From assembly GCA_032622095.1 (NCBI GenBank), contig CP136063.1:116766723-116830722 (forward strand): a stretch of 64,000 bases of DNA, given 5' to 3'. Below the pieces are notes generated by a model. That model was given only the letters and a program-made list of their open reading frames with translations, searched no databases and was not told where the DNA came from. Below, one piece after another: positions 11,074-21,890 of this stretch. The first letter of the stretch is position 1. Each line of letters begins with the position of its first letter. Made by a program: the position numbers and the translations under genes. Origin of the DNA: Siphonodentalium dalli. Its lineage: Eukaryota; Mollusca; Scaphopoda; Gadilida; Siphonodentaliidae.

Positions 11074-13335
11074 GGCAAGTAGAACAAGAGCTGTAATTCT
11101 GGTAAAAATTAATGGATAAAAACCATAGTATCTGGGTATCCTTTCCACCAACATGTGCTATCACCGTGACAAAGGACAACAAAATCCGATAATCAACACC
11201 CAGGTTTTCAAGCTGATATATTCTTTCAGACACAAATTTCCAAGTCAAACAAGGGTCACAACTGGCAAAAATTAATGGACGAAACCCATAGTATGTGGAT
11301 ATCCTTTCCCCCAACATGTGCTATGCCAAAGCACAATGAAATCCAATAATAAAGACATACACAGAATGTTTGTTATGGACGCATTGTCCAGCAAAGGGCC
11401 ATAATGCTGGAAAAAAATTGCACTATGTTGAGAACATTTTCAAAATGCTGGTCTACTGGCATACCAAAGGACATCCAAATTGGACTATCAATACTTGAGC
11501 TGTGTTGAGAAATGTTTGTTATGGACAGACAGCTCGATAGACAGACGTCTCCACTTTATTCCCCCGGATCCTCCTTCAGCGGGTTGGGGGCATAATAAGT
11601 ATGTGGATATACCCCATTATTATTACCATCCCATCATTTTATTTCAGATGGGGCTTGGCAACGCATGGTTGTGTGGATGGGAAAACTAGGATGATTACAT
11701 ATATGAAATGTTCAACTGATAACTCATCGTCAACTGTTTTGGAATCATTTCTTCAAGCTGTGCTTACATATGGAGTGCCATCGAGAGTGAGGTCTGATTA
11801 TGGAGGCGAGAATGTCCAGGTTGCTGTTTTAATGAATATTTTGAAAGTATGAATAATAGTCATCTGACGGGAGAGAGCGTTCATAATCAGAGGAATGAGA
11901 GAATGTGCAGAGATGTGTACAAGGAAGTTGTTGAGAAGTATTATTTATTGTTTTATTCTTTTGAAGATGAGAATGTTCTGGATCCTGGTGATGATGTACA
12001 TAAATTTTGTTTACATTATGCTTATATTGATTGTATAAATGCAGATTTACAAGCTTTCATGCAGGCGTGGAATTCTGATAAGTTATCTTCAGAACAAAAT
12101 ATGTCTCCAGAACAGCTTTGGATTCAAGGCACAATTGGTAGAATTGATAATAACTCAATTGCTGAGGACATTAGAAGGAGAGTTCAAGATTTCACCAGTA
12201 CTAATCAATATAGTACACCTCAAGATGGAGCTGAACCAGATGCTGTCCATGTTTCCGGAGTCACCATCTCAGTTTCTGAAGCTCAGAGCAATGAAATTTT
12301 CCAAAGGGCCTCAAACATTACAGATCCAAAAGATAAATATTTGGTTTGCAAGTCAATATTAGAAAGTCCCCAATGAAGTTGATTGTTTAGTTGGAAATTT
12401 ACATAGCTGTGGCTTGAATAAGTAACTTCTAGATTCACATTTTTAGTGACATTTTGTTAACTTATTTCAGTGACTTAAACTCAGAAGTTAGCACCCAACA
12501 ACAGTTCCACTGGTAGAATGTAGCAATCAACTAATTTTGTTGAAATTTCCAACCACATCGACTGTGCCATTTCAGAGAACACAACTATGCACAAATGAAA
12601 ATATTTACTACTTTATTCAGGACAAATTGTGTTTTTTTTCTGCCTACATGTATTTGAATATGAAATAAATCAAAATAACTTATTAAACTTGGGCAAGATT
12701 ATATTATATCGAATCACTTAAAAGTGTTAATGCCAACCAAAAATTAAGTCACATGAATTCTTTCTACAGTTTATGTCCATATCAAGCTAACCAATTCTTT
12801 TCATATTTAAATATCAATAATTATTAAATTTATTTTCTGATCACACAGCAAGGAGTTGTTCAACATAGATATTTAAAATATTAAATAAAATGACAGTATT
12901 ATAGTACTATTACCATTATTTAATGTCCCATGCGTTTCTATGTATCTTTTAGGGGATGATAGAAATTCCAAGTTTCCAATCTTTAAAGCAAACTTGAAAT
13001 TTATATCATATACCGGTATAGATTATTACTGGCAAACAATATATAATTAAATCTTATAATGTTGTTTCCCAAAATTCTTTATGATGGTCATTCATTGTCA
13101 GACTAACAACTATCCACTTGAAATGATGGACGACCATCATAAAATACTCTAATATTTACATTTGCTGTCCCACAGCCTTAGCGTTGGAACAGGGAAGAAA
13201 TAATTTTGGTTTGTGATTTAAGCTGCTGCAGGCTGTTGATCATGCCATGAATTTCTACTCTGGATACTACCAAGGAGATCATATTCCATATTTCTTTGTT
13301 AATATACTTGTTCCTTAATTAATAATAATCTAATT

Positions 13336-13511
13336 TACAGTAGGAAGTGGTCCCAGCTTGAGATTTCATGATTTTTGTGAGCCGTTATTGAAGTAAACTT
13401 TGAATTGATTACCTAGGAGAATTTCCGTTACTGTGAGTGACGCAAAGCAAAATCGCCTCCCCAAAGTCACTTAAATCATACAATTTCAAGCTGGGACCTT
13501 CACCTACTGTG
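13336..13511. mobile_element. MITE with CAGTAGG terminal inverted repeats (left)
   Basis: The ends read ACAGTAGGAAGTGGTCCCAG and the reverse complement of CACAGTAGGTGAAGGTCCCA, sharing GGTCCCAGCTTGA. About 176 bp with no coding capacity. Present in both arms (34969-35143), so it predates the duplication. Confidence 0.7.
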
Positions 13512-15634
13512 AAATAGGTATAGCAACAGGTATTATATATTAATAATTTTATTCATTCAATAAATTCATTGTTTTCAAAGTTCCCATGTTTTTAAATTGC
13601 GGAATATGATCTCTATAGGCATAGCCAGTTAGAGATTAATGACATGATCTACTGCTGGCTGGTGCCACCAAAGCTCACCATGAAATACAAAGTCTAGGAA
13701 TAGATCTCTAATTTATAAATATATTATTTTTGCTAGAGAAAGTAACTATGAGTATAGTCAAGCAGTTTAATCAAATATATTGTCTAACAATGTATAAATT
13801 TCTCAAAATTAGAACTCTATCAAAACAGTTGCAGTCACTGGTGTATATTAATAGCATTTATGGTTTAAAAGTATAAACCATATGGTAAATTTATTTATTA
13901 TATGCTAAACAGTAATTTATCAAAAAACAAGTTGTGGTTAAATTAATTTTAATATCCCCCAGACCGATTCACTTGTGTGTAGCAATGTACAATGTACATG
14001 CATATTTTAACATTCTTGTGAATCAGTAGAATAACTGTTATTATTATAGTTATATTTAAAAATTTCATTTGAAATTCGACCCAATTATGGGGGAAATAAC
14101 TCGGAATACAGAAGTCTATTTATCTATTCAGCGGATGGTGAAGTGAACAGACAGTGATCAGCTGTTGGCTTTTGATACATCTATTGAAGGCGATTGTGAG
14201 AAAATTTATCGTTGAAATGGTGAATTTCTTTGGTAATGCATATAATAAAGAGAATATAGTGTTTTATTAATACATAATGACAATTATGTCATTCATAAAT
14301 GAGACAAATGTTTATTTTATCAAACTAAACATTTCTCTCGTTCTCTCATGACATAATTGCTGTATGCACTCAAAAAACTAGATATTCTCTTATATATCAT
14401 TATTTCCATTCTGAATAATAAATGATAAGTCTCGTAGGTAATCTTAAAGGGGTGCTGTACACCAATTTCAATAAATCCCCAGTAATAACAATGATCTAAT
14501 ATCAATAATACATAGAAAATCAAATTAATTTGACAGAAATTGGATTGGGCAACACATGGAACACATGATCATGTAAAAAATAATATTGACGCGGAGCGCG
14601 AACTGAAGCCACTCAATGACTAGGGACTATATGCAGTAACTTAAATGAGTATGTAATCTTGCCATCCGCAAGGTATATAATATTACTTCATACTGAACAG
14701 ACTTTCAAATTATAAGTAAGTAAACAGAAAACAGACTCCATTTGGCAGCATTTATTCCGCGGCTATAAGCCTATGGCTTGGGAAAACTTTTTGTTCACAA
14801 ACTGTATTTTTATATCACCACCCACATATATGCATGCACATATGAAATGCAACAAAATCAACATATATTACTTTATTACTATATGTACTACTGTAACTGA
14901 AACAGGGCCTTTATTCAGTGAAGGTGTGGTCTGCAGGCCATCTGTGCCCTTCGCACACATGCATTATGATCTTGAACAGGCTCCCTTTGGGAGCATTTAC
15001 TCAGCAGCATATATAGGCCTATAAGACCATAGGCCCCTGCACTGCGGCCCATTTGCGCACCTCCCGCCCATTTTGGTATTGTATCAACATTTTATACATA
15101 AAAATTTGCCATTACTCAGATATATACTCCTTCAAATCCACACTCAATGCACAACTTTCAAAGACAACATCCATTACTTATATTCACACTGAAGTGGCAA
15201 ATGGAAAGACCATTTAGCACCCATTTTCAATGATGGCATAGAAAGTTTGAATCTCCACTCTAAACCCCATGCACTTCCATGACAAAATCAACATGCATTT
15301 CAACTTTTATTCACACTCAACCTGAACAGACAAATTGAATTATATCACCCATTGTCAAAATACAATAGCAATGCAAGTGTGGGTTTGTGTACATCACATG
15401 ATGTCATTTGGACAAACGTCATAACAAAATTAATAGTGTCTACTTGAATGCAAATACAGCATTTGGGGGGACCAAGTTTGAACTCAGGTTCTCTTTGACC
15501 AATCGGCATGAAAGTTGTTAAGTCGTCTTCTATGATTAACTGTAGGCCTTGTTCCCAATTTGCTGAAAAGTTATAAATGCGCCAAAAGGGTGACATAATT
15601 ACAAACACGTAGATAGACACACACAGATGACGGG

Positions 15635-15705
<71 letters not shown>
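15635..15705. repeat. TA microsatellite
   Basis: About 70 bp of uninterrupted TA repeats. The mirror position (32259-32278) has only about 20 bp, a length difference between the arms. Confidence 0.9.
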
Positions 15706-15707
<2 letters not shown>

Positions 15708-17659
15708 TTAATTAAATGCAATGACTATCGATGGCAAAATTATTTGTGTTAGATTATTGCTGATAGTTGCCGCCCGAATCAATATGTAAATATTTAAAAT
15801 TGGGCGTAGTTCAGATGATGTTTTCTATGAAGTGGTATGGTCGATTTCTTTGAAGTTTTCGGTGATGTTATTAGAATGCTACATTCCCCAGGTTTGCATA
15901 GCACCTGAGTAGGTACCCCATCAAGTCCATCAATGATCCATCATCTGGGTGGTATAGAATTGGCCCATCAATCATCATACACTTGGTCTCTGAGATTAAA
16001 TAAACAATAAATTATAATTCATTCTGCTGGTTGGCAGCAGGGACTACTGTAATTGTGTGTATCAGTGATATTTGTTTATCAACACATTTGAAATATTACC
16101 ATTGTATCTGTGATACATTCAAGTGACATACCAAAATTTTAAGTTTTAAGACTTTTGAAATTTTACGGATTAACATTATGTTTCGCAAAGTTAAAGGCAT
16201 GGGTGTCTTCACAGTGGTATTGCTGTTAAAATAGTTACATCCATTAAACAGAAAGAATATTAAAATATAGACAGATTTTGTTCTTTATACCAATCATAAA
16301 TTTTGTGTAAATAATATGATGTTGTCAAGTTTGTATGCAGTGTTATGTAAAAGAAAGCCAAATTCTGTTAAAGTACAGTACATTGTATGTAAAGATCGTA
16401 CGAAAGCAAAACACGCAACACCACAAAGTGGACTTTGGTTCAAAATGTATAGCATTAGCACTTTCTTATCCTCGCCACACAAGATTTTGTTGTTGAATGG
16501 GTCACCGTGAATCACTCTTTCAAAAAAATCCCCTTTGCTTACTCTTGACGTGCTGTATATAGACAAATTCTCAGCTCACACAAAGGGTGTTTTGTTGATA
16601 ATATCCCATTTATACCATCATTATATTGTTTTACTATATTCTTGAGGACATTTTCATAATTTGGAAACTTGTTTATAAAATTATAACCTACAACCAAGGC
16701 CGTCCATGCCTTCCAACAAATGCACTGCCCAGACTATCCCCCTGCCAAATTGACTTTCCTGTGAAGTTCATTCATTTGATTATGTGTCTTAATTTGAAAG
16801 ATGTCTTAATCTGGCCTGTGATGACTGAATAAAACTGGCATGATTACCAACAATTATTGAAGTTGGTTTATATTTGTTTGAGTTATCAAGGTGGACAAAC
16901 AGCAAAAATTTACAAACTAAGGGTGATAACGCAGACAAAATGAAAATGCATACTCTGTCATTTGGCACTCTTTTGAAAGCAAAAAGAAACGATTGTCAGA
17001 TAACAAAGAAGGATAACTCTAAAATGGAAAATGTGAAAAATGCTAGCTCCTACGATATGAATATGCCAAGCTTTCCTGAATAGATAAATAGTCATTGTTC
17101 AATAGCCTATTAACAAGTTATTAATCGTCAATGTGTGATTCTATTGCATTTCAACAGGGCTTTGCTGCATTTGTACTCTGTCCTTCACCCAGTGCAAAAT
17201 CGTGCTTGTAGTACTAGTTTGTAAATACTTGTGATGAGGCGATTCATCCCTGGCTACATATTCTCATATTGACTAATGACTGACCGATCAGTATGCATAT
17301 ATTTTATTCTTTAATTTACTTTGTATATCTTAATCATATGTGTACTTGGTATACTAGTAAGATATATTTGTAGCTTGAAACTATTGATGTATTACAAACA
17401 TTCACAGTCTACATAATTATAGTCCCTACCAGGACACTCACATAATGCTAATGGTACAAGTGATGAAATAAATTGGTCAAAGAGATTACTATCTCTTTAT
17501 TCTTGTGTCATTTTTCATTTTATCATTAAAATAATATGTACTTCATATTACGGTTAGCACTAGTAACAATGCACGGACTATACATATTCATGCTTGCATC
17601 TTTAATTCATTCTGAAGTGGAGGGCTTACATTTCATTCATTCCATTATAGGTCGTACTC

Positions 17660-18619
17660 ATGGCTACACATAACGTAAATTTGAGTGAGGTTCGGGATTC
17701 TGATGAATATAACTTTACAATGAAATGGAACGAAGCGGAACAGGAAAATGACGATTATTTAAATTCCGCTATTAATACCTGCAATGAATGTGGATACATT
17801 TCACCATCACACACTATAGATCAATCAAATAAAAAACCAAAATGTTCAATATTCAGCCTCAACTGTCGAAGCATCAATACAAATTTCGATTCTTTGTGTA
17901 ATCTCCTATGCGACTTAAAGTCGAATAATAATTCATTCGACGTTATTGCTTTAACTGAAACATTTAAAATACGACAAGCATCGCACTTCCAAATACCGGG
18001 ATATCACCCTATGGAATTCAAGTGTAGGGCTGATGACGATGATGGTCGAGGTGGTGTATGCCTTTACATAAAAGATTCCATTCACTATAAAAATCGACCC
18101 GACCTTAGTGAATTTATTCCACACGTAATAGAAACAATATTCGTGGAAATTAACCCAGGAAAAAATGACTCTCGGATAATCGGCTGCGTTTACAGACCAA
18201 ATACCGCACCAAAGGCCAACATTGATCAATTTTTGAAAAAAATCGACGATATTCTAGAAAAAATTAATAACCACAAATCATATATATCAGGAGACTTTAA
18301 TATTGACCTACTCAATTTCAACTCGCATACAAAAACGAACGATTTCATAAATAACATTTTCACAAGAGGATTCGTGCCAAGGATAACTAAACCTACTCGA
18401 ATGACTGATCATTCAGCAACTCTCATCGATAATATATATACCAATAACCTACAAGGCGAATGTAAATCTGGCATAATCACATGCGATGTTTCCGATCATT
18501 TCGGCATATTTTATTCAGAATCTAACCAAAAGAGACAAAACAGCACCAATAATAACGAAGCTATCACTAATCAAAGAAGTTTTAGTCCTGATAACATAAT
18601 TAGATTCAAAAATCTTTAA
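17660..18619 (+). pseudogene. LINE AP endonuclease domain
   Basis: A 319-aa frame. Endonuclease/exonuclease/phosphatase motifs are visible: FSLNCRSI near residue 66, TETF near 100, GGVCLYIK near 132, GCVYRPN near 175, SGDFNIDLL near 210 and the C-terminal SDHFGIFY near 277. Such domains nick target DNA for target-primed reverse transcription. The frame ends in a stop at 18617-18619. In-frame coding similarity seems to continue just past it, so the stop is probably a later mutation. Confidence 0.85.
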
Positions 18620-20352
18620 AAATCTTGTACCTTTGACTCCGTCACATCTTGTAGAAGTGTCGACCAAGCATATGAAATCTTCTTAGATATCTATATGAAT
18701 GCATATGAACTAGCTTTCCCATCAAAAGTCGACATATACCCAAAAAAATCATAAAACGCAATCCTTGGATGACAGCTGGATTGATTAAGTCAAGTATTGT
18801 TAAGAACCAGCTATATTTACACAAATTGAATAAACCCACGGAAACGAATGTAAATAAATATTTGAGTTATCGTACCTTATATAATAAACTAATCAGAAGG
18901 AGTAAAAATATATACTATACAAATATTCTAGAAGTAAATAAAAATAACTTAAAGAAAACATGGGAAATACTTAAGGGTGCATTGAAGATAAATGGAAACA
19001 CAAATAATAACCCCAAGATCTTTACCGAAAACGGAATAGAACTTGAAAATTCCAAACTCATATCGGAAAAGTTCAATGACTTTTTCTCAAAAATTGGGCG
19101 GGAAACTAGCCAACTCAATGAACATGAAAATGACTCTCATTTTACAGATTTTCTCCATAACCGCAAACCAGACGATATCAATTTCAAAATAATTCCGACC
19201 TCTATACAGGAGATCATCCTCACGTGTTTCTCTATGACTGGGAAAGTATCAAGGGATTTCAATGGTATATCAACTAAACTTATCAAGGAAACAATTGAGG
19301 AGATAGCCCCAGCATTATTGCATATTTTTAACTTGTCCTTAGAGCATGGAATAGTCCCTAACAAAATGAAAATTTCTAAAGTAGTCCCGATCCCAAAAAA
19401 TAATACCACTCATGAAATTTCCAACTACAGACCTATCAGCATTCTTCCAGCTATCTCTAAAATTCTCGAAAAAATAATGCATAAACGATTATTAGACTTC
19501 TTAAATGAACAAAACATACTCTATAAACACCAATACGGCTTCCGTCCTAATCATTCAACCTTCCATCCTGTATTACACCTCCTCGATCAAGTTGTCTCAA
19601 ATAATGACAAAATGACAAGAGATTCCACTTTAGCTCTATTTCTCGACCTCTCAAAAGCATTTGACACAATAAATCACGATATTTTACTCCATAAACTAGA
19701 TCACTATGGTATACGAGGCACAGCATACTCATGGTTTCAGAGCTATCTGCAAAATAGAAGGCAATATGTTGAACTCAATGGTATTAAATCTAAATTAACG
19801 GAAGTGACGTGCGGAGTGCCACAGGGATAAATTCTGGGACCGATATTTTTCTTAATTTACGTTAACGATATGTCAAATTCGACAACCATGGATATCTTAT
19901 CATACGCGGACGATACGACTCTAGTAACTCTCAAAAAAAAATTCATGCTTCAAAAACGCGCGATACGAGTTTTATGTAATAAGAAATATAGAAGCCACAC
20001 AGAACCTCTCTTTAAAAAAGAAAATATACTCAAAATCTACGACATCCACAAAGTACAAGCGGCTGTTTTCATGCATGATTGGTATCATATGCGCTTAATA
20101 GAATCATTCACCGACATGTTTACCAAACGCAAAACCGGACAAGACACCCGGCAAAAGCACCCACTATTTTTTTTTAAACCAAGAACATCTTGGTCCCAAC
20201 GACTACCATTCCATTCTTTTCCAACTATATGGAACAACTTAGATAACGAATTTACATCATACCAATCCAGACACACATTCAAACGGCGTGTATATGCCGA
20301 TTGCATTAAAAAATATGCTGCAACAATCAAAGATGTCCCGACTGTGTGGTAG
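18620..20352 (+). pseudogene. LINE reverse transcriptase, disrupted
   Basis: After the stop at 18617, coding-like sequence runs on with a frameshift near 18750. A long RT frame (18769-19830) carries YRPISILP, YGFRPNHST, FLDLSKAFDTINH and CGVPQG. A TAA then replaces a codon in the normally continuous GVPQG-x-ILGP motif (19828). Beyond it, FFLIYVND and the catalytic YADDT follow in the same phase. Immediately after 'TLVTLKKK' the protein jumps to 'QKRAIRVL', so roughly 150 or more residues of the RT thumb region are missing (internal deletion). The copy cannot be active. Confidence 0.85.
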
Positions 20353-20602
20353 CTCGTCAATAAGTGACTTCCCCTATATCGCAATCCTCAACCTCACTCA
20401 GCACATTCCTACTCGACTTTCAAGGAACATCCCACTGACAAGAAAGAGACAAACCATCGAGTAACCAATAAGCGATTTATCTAGACGTATACCCTCCATG
20501 TATATAACCCAGTTAAATGCAACCATTGTGTGATACATAATTATATAGCCGTGCATTGTACAAGAAATCTTGACCGCCTATCGTAACATCTTTTCTTCTT
20601 TA

Positions 20603-20734
20603 AGGGGGTGGCAGTAAGACAGTCTAGTCTGACTATGCCACCCCCTCAAATATACAATGTAATATTTGTCAAATGTATTATGCATTAATGTGTGTATATT
20701 GAAATAAAATATCCTATCCTATCCTATCCTAACC
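20603..20734 (+). promoter_or_regulatory. LINE 3' hairpin and ATCCT tail
   Basis: The stem GGGGGTGGCAG pairs with TGCCACCCCC across a ~25-nt loop. This is followed by a spacer, 'tgtgtatattgaaataaa' and four ATCCT repeats. The same layout is in the fragments at 440-606 and 41692-41860. By analogy with other LINEs the hairpin is a candidate RT-recognition structure (inference). Confidence 0.6.
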
Positions 20735-21448
20735 TTTAAAGAGGCTTCACTGTACAAAATTTATGGCTCCAGATACTGGTATAATTGAGTTATTGTATAA
20801 TACTTCTTCATAATATTGAATAATCAATCAGTTTCTAACTCAAATTACCCAATTACCCCTGTATTGTTCCCTGAAGAACAAGATGGGACATATTTATAGT
20901 CTAAGACTCGGGACACAACATGGGGTACTAGTAAAGATCAACGAATGCCATTGCCTGAATATAGGTGTCCTTTCACATCATGACCATAGCTGTTGAAAGT
21001 GACATTAAATTGTTCTAGTTTTTGGTGGAAGGAACGAAGTCTTAAAGATGATCTATCTCTTTGTAAACATGTGTTATATTATATAATATAGTTACCGGTG
21101 TATAAAATATTAGATATGAATCAAAGACCCCTGTCCGGAAATTGATTAATATTCATTATATTTCAAATATTTTCGGGTCTAAAAACGTGTGATAGTTTAG
21201 CGAATGAACAATAGTGGTTATTGTTAACAGAGACCAGAATTTTTAATGTGTAATTTCGTCACAAATAAAAGTTAATTAGATTCTTTATCGCTTATAACAA
21301 TGTAATAACACAATACAAACAAGCAACCTGGGATATTTGACATTTTGTGCATAGCTACAGGAACACCCTAATGATCTCTATCGATATACGATATTGTCTG
21401 TTCTAAAAATAGATTAATAAAGTGTCCCACTTTAATAATCATGTCATT
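20735..21448. other. Inner end of left arm, no gene seen
   Basis: AT-rich sequence mirrored at 29749-30450. Bases 21080-21448 resemble 2640-2850 inside the left-only insertion ('tataaaatattagatatgaat', 'aacaatagtggtta'), so this is a dispersed repeat. Confidence 0.55.
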
Positions 21449-21701
21449 GTCAAGCCTTGAAATAGCGTGTCTGTCATTTGCAGAATGAGGTCCCCAGAGG
21501 GTGAATTTAGTGACGATACCCCGAATAGCGGGCTAGCATCACCATATTCACCCTCTGGGGACCTCATTCTGCTTACATCTCAGCAAAATGAGGTTCCCAG
21601 AGGGTGAATTTGGTGATGCTAACCCGCGGGCGGGGTAGCATCACTAAATTCACCCTCTGGGAACCTCATTCTGCAAATGACACACACTATTTCAAGGCTT
21701 G
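21449..21701. mobile_element. Hairpin MITE at the palindrome breakpoint
   Basis: A ~253-bp element with long terminal inverted repeats, starting GTCAAGCCTTGAAATAGCGT and ending with the complement. Inside it are two nested ~100-bp palindromes (GCAGAATGAGGT and GAGGGTGAATTTAGTGA type). GTCATT flanks both ends (21443-21448 and 21702-21707), and the homologous sequence at ~2825-2850 lacks the element. Only its first ~25 bases are repeated at 29748-29723, so the arm-loop junction lies inside it. A diverged end fragment is at 59926-59998. Confidence 0.85.
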
Positions 21702-21890
21702 GTCATTTTATAATAAGATATTCGAAATAAAGTCAATATTAATTGATAGAAGCGTTACCAGATGTGGGTCTTCAATTCATATATTTATTTTATACCCATA
21801 AAATTATTTCAAAATTATTATATAAGGAGATAATCAATCTTTAATACAGGAATAGTAAACTGTAGCCATTAATTTTACACTGAATGCCTC

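Larger units (their letters stand above)
1788..12376 (+). pseudogene. Broken HTH/rve-type integrase gene, left copy (exons 2-5)
   Basis: Exons inferred from splice sites and from the intact right-arm copy: 1788-1867, 7820-7966, 10422-10603 and 11648-12376. The first encodes a helix-turn-helix start (GRPKIGVSIAQIKFLQ) and the second continues with LGCSRSHVYNTLY. Exon 4 ends with the first catalytic Asp (WHMDGHMKLV). Exon 5 has RSDYGGEN. Exon 5 is 729 nt against 736 nt in the intact copy. A 7-nt deletion after residues AVLMNIL shifts the frame and gives an early stop. Near the catalytic Glu, Ile-to-Asn and Trp-to-Cys changes are also seen. Exon 1 would lie before base 1. Introns 2 and 3 hold large insertions absent from the mirror copy. 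Confidence 0.88.
12377..17520. other. Intergenic part of left arm, no gene seen
   Basis: AT-rich DNA 3' of the integrase copy, mirrored at 30450-36275. It contains the MITE at 13336-13511, a TA microsatellite at 15635-15705, a repeat at ~15709-16000 and several short open frames. Some of these (for example 16874-17083, a 69-aa frame) are also open in the mirror arm. They have no recognisable family, start context or intron structure, so I do not call genes. Confidence 0.55.
17521..20734 (+). mobile_element. Jockey/CR1-like LINE, inserted in left arm only, dead
   Basis: The mirror arm has the empty site (near 30455, 'aagcctctttaaatgaaaaatg'). The left copy is interrupted exactly between 'tttttcattt' and 'tttaaagaggc', suggesting a short TTT duplication. 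Order of parts: ~140-nt leader, AP-like endonuclease (17660-18619), reverse transcriptase (18769-19830 and beyond, with YADD near 19900), C-terminal part ending at 20352, 3' hairpin (20603-20647) and an ATCCT-repeat tail. No ORF1 is present. Confidence 0.9.
1..21473 (+). repeat. Left arm of giant inverted duplication
   Basis: Read on the plus strand, this interval matches the reverse complement of 29723 to about 42235 almost throughout. Same-order landmarks are the 'gtcaaacctgtcaaaaac' stretch near 73, integrase exons 2-5, a palindromic element at 10971, a MITE at 13336, a TA microsatellite at 15635 and the segment before 21473. By eye, aligned stretches are about 96-97% identical. The arm is longer than its mirror because it holds extra insertions at 2177-5911, 5156-7801 (tandem duplication), 7977-9251 and 17521-20734. 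Similarity reaches close to base 1, so the outer end may lie outside the window. It may be a real palindrome or a haplotype misjoin. Confidence 0.9.

Noticed and set aside
16874-17083. 69-aa frame also open in the mirror arm (30896-31105)
   Set aside because: Conservation only reflects recent arm identity. No domain, no splice context and three amino-acid changes without a synonymous excess.
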